Part shown: piece after piece, positions 1-12,401 of the stretch | Position numbering within the stretch: the first letter of the stretch is position 1 | Layout of the letters: every line of letters begins with the position of its first letter | Source: Mactromeris polynyma | Lineage: Eukaryota; Mollusca; Bivalvia; Venerida; Mactridae | Length of the DNA: 64,000 nt | NCBI GenBank assembly: GCA_032209605.1 | Contig: JASFXZ010000001.1 | Location: forward strand, 34,352,619 to 34,416,618 | Direction of reading: 5' to 3' | The notes under the pieces: generated by a model | What the model was told of the DNA's origin: nothing | The model's input: only the letters and a program-made list of their open reading frames with translations | The model's database searches: none | Made by a program: the position numbers and the translations under genes

Positions 1-368
1 TTGTTTAATTATGAATGACTATAACCAATGTACAAAGCTATGAGATTGTCTAACTGATTTAGAAAAACAAGTAAAATCGAGGGATTTAACGAATGGACCC
101 TTGAACTGCGGTTGATTTAACTTTCTTGCTATCTGATTAATAGAAAATCAAGTAAACTGTTCAAAGACTTAAGAATAAATGTATTTTAACTGTTAAAATT
201 GGTAATTATTTAATTGATGAACAGTCACACAACTATATACTTTTATTACCTCCAATGTAGGAGAGAATAGTTACTGATCATATCTAATATATTAAAACGG
301 TTAACATAATTTAATTAGGTTGATACGTCTAAACCAAGGGTCTTCTTATTTGCCCAAATACAGTAATT
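1..368. other. No gene seen
   Basis: AT-rich sequence with no convincing exon on either strand. It leads into the 29-bp tandem array. Confidence 0.5.
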
Positions 369-949
369 ATGGCAAGCAATCATAACATACTATCATAATG
401 GCAAGCAATCATAACATACTATCATAATGGCAAGCAATCATAACATACTATCATAATGGCAAGCAATCATAACATACTATCATAATGGCAAGCAATCATA
501 ACATACTATCATAATGGCAAGCAATCATAACATACTATCATAATGGCAAGCAATCATAACATACTATAATAATGACAAGCAATCATAACATACTATAATA
601 ATGGCACGCAATCATAACATACTATAATAATGGCAAGCAATCATAACATACTATCATAATGGCAAGCAATCATAACATACTATCATAATGGCAAGCAATC
701 ATAACATACTATCATAATGGCAAGCAATCATAACATACTATACAAATGGCAAGCAATCATAACATACTATACAAATGGCAAGCAATCATAACATACTATC
801 ATAATGGCAAGCATTCATAACATACTATCATAATGGCAAGCAATCATAACATACTATCATAATGACAAGCAATCATAACATACTATCATAATGGCAAGCA
901 ATCATAACATACTATCATAATGGCAAGCAATCATAACATACTATCATAA
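369..949. repeat. Minisatellite, 29-bp unit, about 20 copies
   Basis: Head-to-tail copies of a 29-bp unit (core ATGGCAAGCAATCATAACAT followed by actatcata) run without spacers. Most copies are identical. A central block carries 'actataata' and two later copies carry 'actatacaa' in place of 'actatcata', so variants cluster as expected from unequal exchange. No coding role is visible. Confidence 0.95.
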
Positions 950-2767
950 TCACACTCCGGAATGTTGCTAAGTAACTCGAACTACCAAAGCCAATTAAAC
1001 TACACGAATTAAGCTTAGACACAAGCAATGCAGGGGCAACTACTACACACAGGAAGGGGCAACAATCTATACTCAACGGACCAGCTAGTACACATTGAAC
1101 CTTCCTGTCTACCATGGGTTACATTGAGACAGAAACTGTGTATTTTATGTATATCTTACCAAATAGTAAATAATCTCCTGCTATGCTAGGTTTCGATGGG
1201 TTCTCATGATGTGTCAAAGTTACATTGATGGCTGAATTTATCGACAGAAGTCATGGATACAATTCTTTCGCAATTACATGTACATTGTAGTTGAACTTTG
1301 TTACAGTCGATTGACTGGACCACTTTACAAAAATGATAACATAAATACGATAGGAAAGGTCGTTAAATTTTCCTGAAGTAGTACTTCAAACATATGTCGA
1401 ATATATATTGTTGTGATTTCATTTCTAACATTCATTGAATATTGAATGAAAATGAGAAAAGGTAACACAGGAAACCACAATCACAAAACGGACTCTCCAC
1501 AGAAAGCTCTTCGGGGACGAACCAGAACAAAGAATGGATGAGGAACAATACTGAGAGGGTTGCTTAATTAACCGCAATAGTGTTAACACATAGTCCAACA
1601 TTTGTAATACAGACATTGAATAAGTTGGTTGAAACTGATTAAGCCTTGCACATACAATGCTATGTTTCCAGATTTTATCTTCGTAAACAAGTTACAAAGT
1701 CCATGTACATTGCAAACAAAAATGGTGAACATATCTGTCATATGGTAACCGTTACATACACTAAGCCTAGATCTATCAAGTTCAAAATTTACATAATTAA
1801 ATCCGAAGTGAAATGTGCATCTTTTCGAACAACAAGTTAAGTTGTTGAAGCGATCTTCATGCATCAGAAAATTTGTAATCATGTCTTAAATACTAATCGA
1901 ATAAGTGCAATAGACATGTGTTCATCTAGGAATTTGACTTTACCATATTGCAACAGGAAATTGTTTGAACTGTAATGTTGCGGCTCCTTTAATTGCTACT
2001 CTTGCTGAACTCTGTCGCGAGCAGACCGGTAATTACAACTGAAATAACACTGAAGCTTCGTTTATGTAAACGGAAGAAGAGTTAATGACATCTTATGCAA
2101 TCAGTTTTTCTTACGTTAAAAGCCTAGGAAAATTCCGAGACTTCATTATCAGGGATGTTTTATAAGCATATTACAAATATTAATATGTCCCCGCATCATA
2201 TGGGATGACAACAACATTTGGTTTATTCACCAGTCGATGTTGATTTGCAAGCGAACATATTGTCTAGTAATATTGATCCCGGTACGCCCACAGACGGCCC
2301 AATATCTTACACAATTCCCATGAAAAGTGGTGAAAATCCCGAACATTTTAGATGAGTTGAACACTGGGCTCCCTGGTTTGCAGAATCGGCCAAAATGAAC
2401 GTTATTAATGAAGAGCCATAGAAGCTTAGTGACTATTAGTCCATCTAATTTCTTTGTTTTTATGCTTTACGACAATATTTGCTAGTTGGAATACTCCAAG
2501 GAGTCTCTAATATTAACACGTCGTTATACACAGATTATATTACATATTAAGTTGTGGTTCCAATTTATTGATAGTGATCTCGTGTATGAAGGACGTATAT
2601 ACTGGTATGTATAAAAGTAAATGTTCCTCATTGCAACAATCAACTCATGACTTTGAAAATCGCCTCTCAGTAAAATGTATTTAGACTCTTGTCAATTTAC
2701 AAGCAGATAACTACTTTATGAATTTGAATTTCTACTTGCTAGTGACAATGATGAAAACATTAGACTA
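950..2767. other. No gene seen
   Basis: Only short ORFs without splice or family support. AT-rich, no recognisable repeat. Confidence 0.45.
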
Positions 2768-2832
2768 CATCAAGTATCAGCATCAAGTATCAGCATCAAG
2801 TATCAGCATCAAGTATCAGCATCAAGTATCAG
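2768..2832. repeat. Short tandem repeat, 13-bp unit x5
   Basis: Five consecutive perfect copies of CATCAAGTATCAG. Confidence 0.95.
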
Positions 2833-3100
2833 CAATTTGGCTATAGCTGAATGGACAACAGAATACTTTACCATGATGCTACCAGAAATATTCGTTTGGC
2901 ACTAGCTATGCCTAACTGTAGAAGGCGGGTTTTTTTCATCGTGTTTTATGCCGTTTCTTTCAATAATATTCGGTCATATACGGCGGCCAGTTTACCTAAC
3001 CAGTTTTCATGGAATTAATTATCAACCAGTCATAACTTTCTCTTCCACAAGTAACTGACAACTTTTCCACATGTGGATGCCTTGACCGTTGCCAATGTCA

Positions 3101-3163
3101 GGAAGGAACCCAGATCTGCCGGGTGACAGTCTGGCGCATTACCAACTGAGCTTACCAGGCGGG
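3101..3163 (-). repeat. tRNA-derived SINE head (candidate)
   Basis: Read on the - strand, this has an A-box-like AAGCTCAGTTGG and a B-box-like GGGTTCCTTCC at tRNA-like spacing. The flanks do not pair into an acceptor stem, so a degraded SINE head is more likely than a functional tRNA. Confidence 0.45.
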
Positions 3164-4748
3164 AGAGAAGACGAGTGTGCACCGTGTTGCTATGGTTTCC
3201 AATGTCAACACAACGCTTATGGCTCATTGCATAAGCCAGCATGAAACATCTTCTCAAGATGATGTATGTCCATCATATAAACACGCGTGAGTCGAGCTGC
3301 CTCACTAGTGTTTTCCAAAGCTAAACTAGTCTATGGATTTATACCCTAGTTATATTTCCCTTCATTTAATAATCTCTAATCGTTATGTTCTACAAGGTAT
3401 ACAATTGTTAGACAAACATTGGAAAATATCAAATTATCGCGTTGTAATTCATATATCAAGTACCATCTATGCGGTAAAATAATTCAATGACGGAGGTAAC
3501 TTAAAAAATGAGCCCCGTGTTTTTAACTCCTGCATAAATTGCTTTTGGAGAAAAATGACGACGAAATGTCGCCTAAGTTCCACAACCTAGCCGGTTGAAA
3601 AATCACAACATAATTATATATATATATATACTGTTAACATAGTTGCATAGTCTCAATGTCGAATAAGATACATGTACTCTAATTTAACATCAGATTCTAT
3701 TAATTAAGACATTTTAGGAAGGCTGCCATGCGTATTTTAATGTCACAATTACATATTTCATTTCAAAGATCTCAGAAGGTTTAAGGTTCTTCATTAGCAG
3801 GATTATCAGATAGTTTAAGATGTCTTTTCAACCTCCATCCCACATACAACCATATCGATCAGAGATAGGACAGATTATCTATTGAAACACCAGAACTGTT
3901 TTGGAGGAATCAATAACTGAATAAGACATCCCAAGATGTTCTAGACAACTTCCACACAGAATTAGTATAAATATCCTAATAAAGTATGACCGAGAGAGCC
4001 TCAGAGCAGACCTCGTACATCGTGTATATTATCATAGATTTACAACTTTCTCGTACAAGTTCCTTTTTTGGTTGAATTTTGTTTAAAAGCATTCAATATT
4101 CATTAAGACAAATTAATGGTAAACATATCAGAGTTTGCCTTAAACAAAACTGTGTTTTATTAACATGAGAGTTTGTTCGTTATGTTTCAATTTGTTAAAA
4201 CAAACATGATGTTCATTCAGATTTATGTCTGCGTATCATGTCAAATGAGATAATTACCTATTGATTCAATTTAATCATCGCGTAACATTCGTTTGATAGA
4301 AACTTAACGAGGATCTTCGAGTCTGGAGTATCTCTTCAAGATCAGTCGTTGTTGGCAATTCCCTAGAAGGATGGAAACAATTAGACACCGTAATTGATGT
4401 TATCTTCGGCACACCGTATCGGTCAGTTTATGTAGCCAATGGGAATGTGGTTATTTAACTACATAGAAGGTAATCATTGCGGGTACCGATCATTTCTATA
4501 CAATATGTGTGAAATTCTATGAAACATAATCACGTAGACAGGAGTGATCCAGTGTATGGAAGTACACAGAGAATTTCAAGGACAACGTGTTTATTTATGC
4601 TTAAATTCAGCGGTTGGTGCCAAGGACGAGAATTGATTTCTCTAAAACGTGCTGAATTTGCTAATTGTGAGACTGTAGTCATTGATTAATTGATTCAATA
4701 GAAATGCGTTTTTCTTACTAAATTTGTTTCACGGAAATTAAGTGAGCG
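3164..4748. other. Upstream region of candidate exon 1a
   Basis: No exon recognised. A short (TA)n run lies near 3617-3631. This region would contain the promoter if exon 1a is a true first exon, but I see no decisive TATA box or initiator. Confidence 0.4.
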
Positions 4749-4874
4749 ATGTCAGCTCCGTTGGATAGACGAAAAATAGAAAATGGCCCAGTGTCCCTAG
4801 AACTACAGAAAATGTCCCTACAGACATTACAGGAGACTGACTCATTGGGAGACTCTTTAAAAGATGCGTTGGAG
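4749..4874 (+). CDS. Candidate alternative first exon 1a (ANKDD1-like gene)
   Basis: The ATG at 4749 opens 42 codons ending exactly at a GTAGGA donor, so the junction is phase 0. The peptide starts MSAPLDRRKIE, contains NGPVS and ends SLKDALE. It clearly resembles the exon at 6819 (MSVPLDRRKLS, NGPVS, SIKGALK): same start, same NGPVS segment, same phase and same end. I assign it to the ANKDD1-like gene because that is the next + strand gene. No ankyrin exon follows directly, and the first ankyrin exon needs one carried-over base. Splicing from this phase-0 donor therefore requires an intermediate exon, for example a phase-0 acceptor in the 27567-27696 exon. It could instead belong to another, undetected gene. 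Confidence 0.5.
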
Positions 4875-4876
4875 GT

Positions 4877-6818
4877 AGGAAACTGTTTTATTATATTATT
4901 TTAACTAGACTTCCATTTCACCTTACTGTAATGTTTCGATCATATTGATTTACATCATTTTAATATTCTAAAACATCATATTCACCGTATTCTAATATTT
5001 TGACTTACTAAAAACCAAAATTCGGGAAAATATATTTCATGCATCAGAATGACTCAAGTACATGCCATGCCGCCTATTTAGTGATTTGGTGTAGTCCGCA
5101 CACTATGTATCATATATCCCTTCGGCGTTAGGGTTAGTGATATCAAAGTTGACGATATTGAATCAAGTCATTTCTCAGTGGCGTCACACGAAATTATTCC
5201 TCATAAATGCAAGTCATTGTCCATATTATTATCTTTAATCTAGTAAGTATATTTTCCTATTACACGAAGATGATTCATTAATCATAATATAAACTAACAT
5301 TGATCCGCACGTTGTATATGACTAATGAACCAGGCGTTAAATGACGGTATAACTAGTACAAATGTATGAATATTTCTCATGCGATTCCTGATCAAACTCA
5401 ACCATCTATTAATAACAAGGATCACATGAAGTAAAACAGATCGACTTTGAGTCATATTGGATAACACATATCTAAGACGGCTATTATTGCATACATCATT
5501 TATACATCTGACAACCCACCCACATAAAGGAAGGTCGGACTGAAAATAACGCAATTCACTCATTAGTGAATTAAATATTCACCTGCAAGCACATCGGCTT
5601 ATTTTGATGACGAGACATTCATGTTTTATTGGTGAAATCATACAGGGTTATTGAAATAACTTGCAGTATTTTCAATAAAGAAATACCGAAACACTGCATT
5701 CCGAGAAAAATTGGAAATGTAACACAATTTGGGTCATTTTGATCGGGAAATGTATCATTTCCTGTCATGATGAATGTTCCAATATACACATCAATCAGAC
5801 AGCGTGTTTCAACTTGGCGCTGGTTTTTGTTCATAGAACAATTCTATATTGATTAGTTTAGAACAATAAGTGCTCATTGAACGTTTTTTACCACGAGGTA
5901 AAATCAATACAATTGAATTTAGAATTCTATAGATCGGAAATCCCGGCACGCAGTGAGCATTTTCCGTATAAACAAAACTCTGCGACACGTTTTTTTACGG
6001 TATTGTGGACAGCGCTAGTCCAATATGAACTCAAGTGCTTAGTCTGTACAATGTATGACTTTACCAATGGCATCCCTGAGTCGATACGCTGTTCGTTTGT
6101 ACACTATAATTATTTATTCATGATAATATTCCGCTTTGTCATACAATCATCCTTGTGGAACGCCTGGGATACTAATGTGATTAATATAAACCTCTGTCTT
6201 CAGATTTCTATCCTTATAGTGTAGCTAGTTCAGTTTTCCTTCTAGTGTCGGAGATAGACAAGTGTCTCTTTCGTTTCCTCACTCCATTCTCTCTCTCTTG
6301 CTGTCATCGATTGGATTTTAGAAATAGTTCTGCAGATGTTGATTAAAATGGAAAAGTAGGATGTGGAATTTTGCACGTTTTACGGGGTTTGTGTTGTAAT
6401 GTACTCTGTCATGATTTTACCCGAGAGTCTCCTATTGTAAATACGGAAAATCATAGTGTCATGTGGCATGACTGATTCTATTTGAAATAGTTTTGTGTGT
6501 AATATACTTTACTTTAGTGCGAACGGATTAATTGATGCTAATTTAGATAAAACAGATATTATGCGCATCTGATCAGCTTAATAGTATTATACTGCTAACA
6601 TGGAATCTGAGCGAAGTATGTGAGCGTGTGGATGAATAAAGGTTGTACAGTGAGAAATTCTTTCTTATAAAATCATCGATTATTGTCCCAGAAGATATTT
6701 AAGGAGTAAGAAATCTACATTATGGCCGAGGAAAAGTTGTTCGCTGATTGAACTGGATTTATTCATTGAAATAAGTAAATTTTACGAGTTGCTGGAATAT
6801 TAGATTCGATCTGTAACT
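4877..6818 (+). other. Interval between the two duplicated first exons
   Basis: No coding exon recognised. Several stop-bounded ORFs exist but none has splice signals or family resemblance. The promoter of exon 1b would lie near the right end. Confidence 0.4.
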
Positions 6819-6953
6819 ATGTCCGTGCCGTTAGATAGAAGAAAATTGTCTGTGGTGTCCAATGGTCCCGTGTCACCACATCGCAGAAAGTTCTCTGTGC
6901 AAACTTTTCAAGACAATGAATCCGTTGTCGACTCCATTAAAGGAGCACTGAAG
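6819..6953 (+). CDS. Candidate alternative first exon 1b (ANKDD1-like gene)
   Basis: The ATG at 6819 opens 45 codons and ends at a consensus GTATGT donor (6954), phase 0. The peptide is homologous to exon 1a but three residues longer before NGPVS. It carries two basic-serine motifs, RRKLS (residues 7-11) and RRKFS (residues 22-26), that exon 1a lacks (its corresponding site reads RRKIE). Both match simple basophilic kinase consensus patterns (R-x-x-S). The duplicated exon with matching phase and ends suggests two promoters with exchangeable N-termini. The link to the downstream ankyrin gene is inferred from strand, position and phase. Confidence 0.55.
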
Positions 6954-7099
6954 GTATGTTTGTATTATACATTGGTTGGTGTGAACATAGTTGTAAATAT
7001 TTTTCCTACAGTTACGACAATAAATTAGTGTTGGCTTTAAACCAATAGAAACTTATTTTGTGGGTGGGTAATTGGACAAATCATGTAATAAAATGTGTA

Positions 7100-7267
7100 C
7101 AGTAAAACACCAATTAAAGACCACCTCAGTAATAAGACCATCTCAAAATTAATAACACATGTTCAAGTCTATTTTCTGTTTTGCTCAACCTCTATATTAA
7201 GACCACCTCAATATTAAGACCAGTTTTCAAGGGTCACAAGGGTGGTCTTATTATCGAGGTTTTACTG
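7100..7267. mobile_element. pogo/mariner-like MITE, copy 1
   Basis: Flanked by TA on both sides. The left end CAGTAAAACACC and the right end GAGGTTTTACTG are terminal inverted repeats, and the interior repeats 'taagaccacctca'. It is 168 bp with no coding capacity. The TIR family recurs at 12213, 41206 and 59888. Confidence 0.75.
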
Positions 7268-8759
7268 TACTTACATATTTTGGTTGTTCATATTTGCAAT
7301 GGTAAAACTGTAAGCGGGTTTCCGGGATTCAGTGATGCTATTTTCTTATTCATGTTTATTTATTTTGGTTTAAATTTATTAAACATGTAGAGTTATTGTC
7401 CACTTTGAACTACACTTATTTAGAACCACATCTTGGCAATTTCAACGCAATTAAAATGTAACATAGACCAACGTACGTTATGTTGTAAATCAGAGAGTAA
7501 CACAGATTGTTTATGGTAAATAAATCGCTTAGTTCTCTGATTTGGTTCCTTAGCATGATCAGATAAGATATTGTTTAATGCATAAAATGTTGCATAATTT
7601 ACGTTTCGAGGTGTTGTTGGGTAATGGAAAAGAAATAGAATGAATCGTTCCGAAAGAGTATAACGTGATTTAGTGACAATTGTGTATCTCTTGGGTGAGA
7701 AATCTTAAGACAAGCAAACAATGTAATTTTGGGAGCGAAAATAAACATATTTGTTTCTTCGTTTGAGTTTTATCTAAGACAGCTGTATAGACATTAGTAA
7801 GACTATCTGCAAAATGTTTTATTCTTTTAAAATAAACCCTAAACTTGATCGAGCATATACATTTCTCAAACCACACGAGGGTTGCACTGTCTGGGTTTGT
7901 GATGTGGCGATTTTGTGAGGAAATAATGTGATGCATAGTAGCTAGACTACAAGGATATGTATAATATTGCGGTACAAGCGAATGTGGTACGATAAATGTC
8001 ACCGACATATTGCATTATCGCGATGGATTTCGTATTCAATTATTTCCAAGCATCGTCTCCCATCTAGCGGTCTCTGTTTGTACACTGTGTGGGGCAATTA
8101 TCGCTTGGACCAGTAATTAAATCATCTCCAATTGAAAATATTGGAGTATGTTTCCCTCATGGTTTGGGTTAAGTAGATGAAGACAGAAACTCGCTAAATA
8201 TAGGACCCATATCAAATTACGATTATTGGCATAGCATGCAACGGACATTGAAGTCTATAGAGGTTATTACATTTTCTAATATGTTTCCTTGTTTGTATAT
8301 ATTGTCTACCACTGTTACGTTGTGCAATCGATACAAACACATTCTTCAAGATGACCCATGCAGATTTGACCTCTTCAAAGCGGTGGGCAAATAATAACAT
8401 GTTTCATTCATGGTTTATCATAGAACCAATATAATCGTTATTAAACTTACCGCTATCAACTATCGTTCCGGAAGTCAGACTTTGTTATATCCAATAACCA
8501 TGGACCGCTTTCGCGAACATAAATGTACATACACTGTGCAGCAATTAGTTCTTGACTTGTAATGGAGTTTTAGCTATTTTTCGACATTATTTCGGTTGTG
8601 TAGGCAGTTGGTTGACCTAACCACTTTACCAGTCTTCATTAGTTACCAACTGGTACAAATGTACTAATATGTTCTTCCGGACAATGTTCCCTTAGGAATC
8701 GGAGTTGAAGTACAAATGTTTTTTGATCCATCATCTCCAGTGAAATGATCATGGAGAAC

Positions 8760-8832
8760 TGGCCCGGGGATCGAACTTACAGCATCCAGATTGTGAGCCG
8801 AGTGGTCCATCGAGTGAGCGAACCAGACAGGA
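8760..8832 (-). repeat. tRNA-derived SINE remnant (candidate)
   Basis: On the - strand a B-box-like AGTTCGATCCCC lies downstream of a degraded A-box-like region (TGGTTCGCTCACTCGATGG). There is no clear cloverleaf, so a SINE head is the better call. Confidence 0.35.
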
Positions 8833-10965
8833 TCATCATTGGTAATCAGAGAAACACTCAGGTCGCACCTTGTCACGTGTTATAAATCAAACGCCAGTGA
8901 ATGTTTTCCTTCTGTCGTTACAGAAATATTTAAACATGTAACGCACACTATTGAACGTTCATTTTTCCTGTCATTTCAAAGACCCATGGGTTTTGGAAAT
9001 AGATTTTAATGTAATAGAAATCTGCACACTCAATCAGCATTGTTTTATGAGTTAGTAGTGGATACCATTGGGAATTTAAATAAATTATATTGAAGTTCAC
9101 TTTTCATAGTATGATAAGTGGATTGGTATGCTTTACGTATTTGAAATCCTATAATCAATGCTTGTGTCAAAGGCTTATGAATTTATCATTTGTAAATTGT
9201 TATGAAAACCCCGCGTGATAAATAAATCATGTGGTCTGGAAAAGGTAGTTAAGCCAAATAATAATTCAATATGCATAAAGCAAACATTTTTCAAACCTCA
9301 ACAGACGAACTAATTTAATTTGTTGAGTATCAGTTGAGGTATTGAAAGAGAGTTACATGCCTTTAAATATATATCATGTAGTCTGGAAAGTGCAATTAGT
9401 GTCAAAAACAATTCAATAAACATTAAGCAAACCTTTTCAAACCTCAACAGACAAGATAGAATTTGTCGTTTTGAATGAGAGTTACGTCCCTTTGACTTAC
9501 GATGGAGCCGTTATTTGATACGAATATATGTAAGTACTGAACGATGAGCCATGTTTTCAATGCCATTGGTTGTCTGCTGAATGCAATAAAATAGCAAAAT
9601 GACGTGTTTGATAAATTAAAATGTACCAATCAATACGGTAATATTCTAGAAGCACTCCATTTGTTCCAAATATTCAAACTGTAGAGGTGAGTCGGGCACC
9701 AACCAAAATTGACAACCGGACATTAGCACATTATCACGCAAAATGATGTTACTCATGACAATTACGCATGCCACCATTATAGTATATTTCTGTCAAATTA
9801 CTCACTTAGATGATTAAACCATGCAAATTTAGTGATGGTAATAATGATTTTACGACCAATTCAGCATTTCCTTCCTATACAACGAATTATCTTAAATGTT
9901 AATGCGGTTTACATAAAGTCGTCTGCCCGAAGCATTTTCCTAATAACAGAGTCGAAATAATGTCATACCAATAACGCCATTTATTGAATGTGGTAATATT
10001 AATGAGTCTATCGCGCTTTTACATCTGTATTATTTGTCCTATCACAATGTAATGTCATTCGATTCTCATCATCTATGTAGTCAAACAAGACGACATTTCA
10101 CCATGTTACACCATGACAATACAACCATGGCAACCAAGTAGATTTCACGGAAACTGTCTTAATCCCATACGTTATCGCAACTAGACCAATATTTGTACTA
10201 AATGAGTAAAACAGTACTAGTAACCCCGTTACTATAGCAGTATCGAATGATTTTATGCGCATTTTACAATCTTATGAATAGTACTTCTTTTATTCACTCT
10301 TAAATTTATTAATACTGCGCTATTTTATAGTTTGACCTAAATATACCGAACACATGATTTAATCAATATTACTCCTGCGAATATCTGCCTCCGCTTTCCT
10401 TTACACATATCTGTTGCTATTTTGATACAATTGTGACGAGTTGCTTAATTTTCAGATCGGTGTATTAAGTTAATTTCATGAAAATGAAGTTCATTTTGTT
10501 GTTTCTGTGAAAGTGCGGCGTCTGTGGTTGTTATTTTTTGTATCTCCTCTTTATTTCATGATGTATAATTATACCAGATCGGATTTGTGTCTTTCGTTTC
10601 CCTACACCATACCGTACTGTTTAATCGATACCATACCATACCATCTCACTGTGAAAGTAGAGTCAGGATTCACATTAGAAAACATCTCTCCAGTTCATTA
10701 ATCATACTGCAACCTAATAAACACAAACTAGATTCCAAATAGAACCCTCTCCAGTCATTGATTAGCGTGTTTAGGATTTTATTGCCCAAATATTTAGTCA
10801 CATGACGTAGTATTTCCCGCGACTGTCTGAGATTTTGACACACTCACGATCAGATTAGGTGATAGCTTCGCTACCATACAGCAAGGTCGTTTATCATTGT
10901 TCCTCGCGAAAAAATCGTAAAACTAAATAATTTAGTGTACAAGTAAAAAATTGCTGCCTGATGCA

Positions 10966-11029
10966 GCAAAGGTGGGTGCACGGCGTAAACAAAATGAAAT
11001 AGAACAACTGCAATTTGAACTAACAGTAT
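10966..11029 (+). other. Possible small internal exon (weak)
   Basis: A segment between an AG acceptor (gatgcag, or the in-frame alternative gcaaag) and a consensus GTATGT donor reads as a charged peptide ending NEIEQLQFELT, coiled-coil-like. If the second AG is used it is 57 nt and phase 0 at both ends, so it could be a cassette exon after 1a/1b. There is no family match and the polypyrimidine tract is poor. Confidence 0.2.
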
Positions 11030-12212
11030 GTGTTTATTATGCTTTAATGTGTAACTATATATTAATGTATAAAAAGTACATTTGTAGTTTTAGTAGTAGG
11101 AATTTATTAAGGAACAGACTAGTTTTTGTATGGACAGTTAAACAGAAATTGATAGTGCGGAAAACTTTCATGATAATGAACATCATGCATGTAAATTAAG
11201 ACAACATTATACATCTCAAAATGCAAATCATTGATTGAAACATATTAACATAAATCACAATCATTATCACGGTAGAAATAAATAAAGAAATACCGACAAA
11301 TTTACATAATTAGTATTTACTAAAAATTAAAAAGAAGAACAATAATCTCTAAATGATATTGCATATCATGTCAAAATGTGAGAGCACTACAGTTTAATTA
11401 ACAACATGTCAGTGGACAAACAGACATCCAGCATCACACACTGAATTAATCAAGCAATGTGTGAATGTAAAATGAGTTTAAACATTTTGAAAGTTAGAAA
11501 AATAGTGTAATTTAATGTAAATGATAGCTAAAAAGTGACACATGAGAGAACTATAAAATGCTACCTGAATGAACAAGTGGTAGGAAGTGAAAGCAGGCCG
11601 TAGTTTATGAATGACTATTATAATAAGGCAAAGAACATAGCTAAGAGAAATAAAACCGTATTTACTTATATCTCAAACATATTTACAGTGGAAAGAAATA
11701 ATGCAAAAGTGACCAAAATGCAACACAATAACTCAATACAAAAACATTAATCACTAAATGATATAGCACCTTGTCAAAATATGATATCACTTCAGTATGT
11801 AACAACTGCATGCTAGAATCACACACTGGATAAGTTATCAAGCAGTGTGAATGTATAATGAGTATAAACTTTGTGGAGGACTGGATAATGGTGAAATTGT
11901 ATATGTAAATGGAAACTGTAAATGATACCTGAATCTACAAAAGTGATAGGAGGTGTACACAGACGGATTTAGCAGACTCAGTATATGAATGACTAGAGAA
12001 GTAAACAAAAAGAACATAGCAAAGAGAAATATAAACGTATTTACATATATCACATACATATTAACAGTAGAAAGAAATAATGCAATAATGACCAAAAAGC
12101 AAAAACGATTACTCAATACAATCAAAGCAAACAAATGGGGTGTGGGACAGTACCACTTGTCTATGTAGCCAAGCTGGCAACTCGTTGCATATAAGTTTCT
12201 GTTTTGTAACTA

Positions 12213-12401
12213 TAGTCAAACCTGTGTTAAAGACCACCTGCGAACAAAGACCACTATTGCAAAACCTGTCTGCAAAGACCATCAATTTGATCTCCCATCA
12301 GACCATTTTAAATGATATTTAATATGTTAATAGAGACCACCTGTAAACAAAGACCACATTTTGCTGTTCCCATGGGTGGTCTTTACAGACAGGTTTGACT
12401 G
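12213..12401. mobile_element. pogo/mariner-like MITE, diverged copy
   Basis: TA-flanked, with left end TAGTCAAACCTG and right end CAGGTTTGACTG as terminal inverted repeats. The interior has repeated 'aaagaccacctg' segments, comparable to the 7100 family but a distinct subfamily. Confidence 0.7.

Larger units (their letters stand above)
7268..12212. other. Putative intron, no gene recognised
   Basis: Long AT-rich stretch with a tRNA-like SINE remnant (8760-8832, listed separately) and a weak possible small exon at 10966-11029. Other ORFs lack support. Confidence 0.4.

Noticed and set aside
369..949. Direct-repeat array resembling a CRISPR array
   Set aside because: Repeats are contiguous with no unique spacers, and the window is eukaryotic. 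It is a minisatellite.
3101..3163. Functional tRNA gene on the - strand
   Set aside because: A and B boxes are present, but acceptor and anticodon stems do not pair well. A SINE head is more likely. The same reasoning applies to 8760-8832, 45826-45920 and 48303-48388.
5877..6224. 115-codon + strand ORF between the candidate first exons
   Set aside because: No family resemblance and no splice-site support. ORFs of this length occur by chance in a window of this size.
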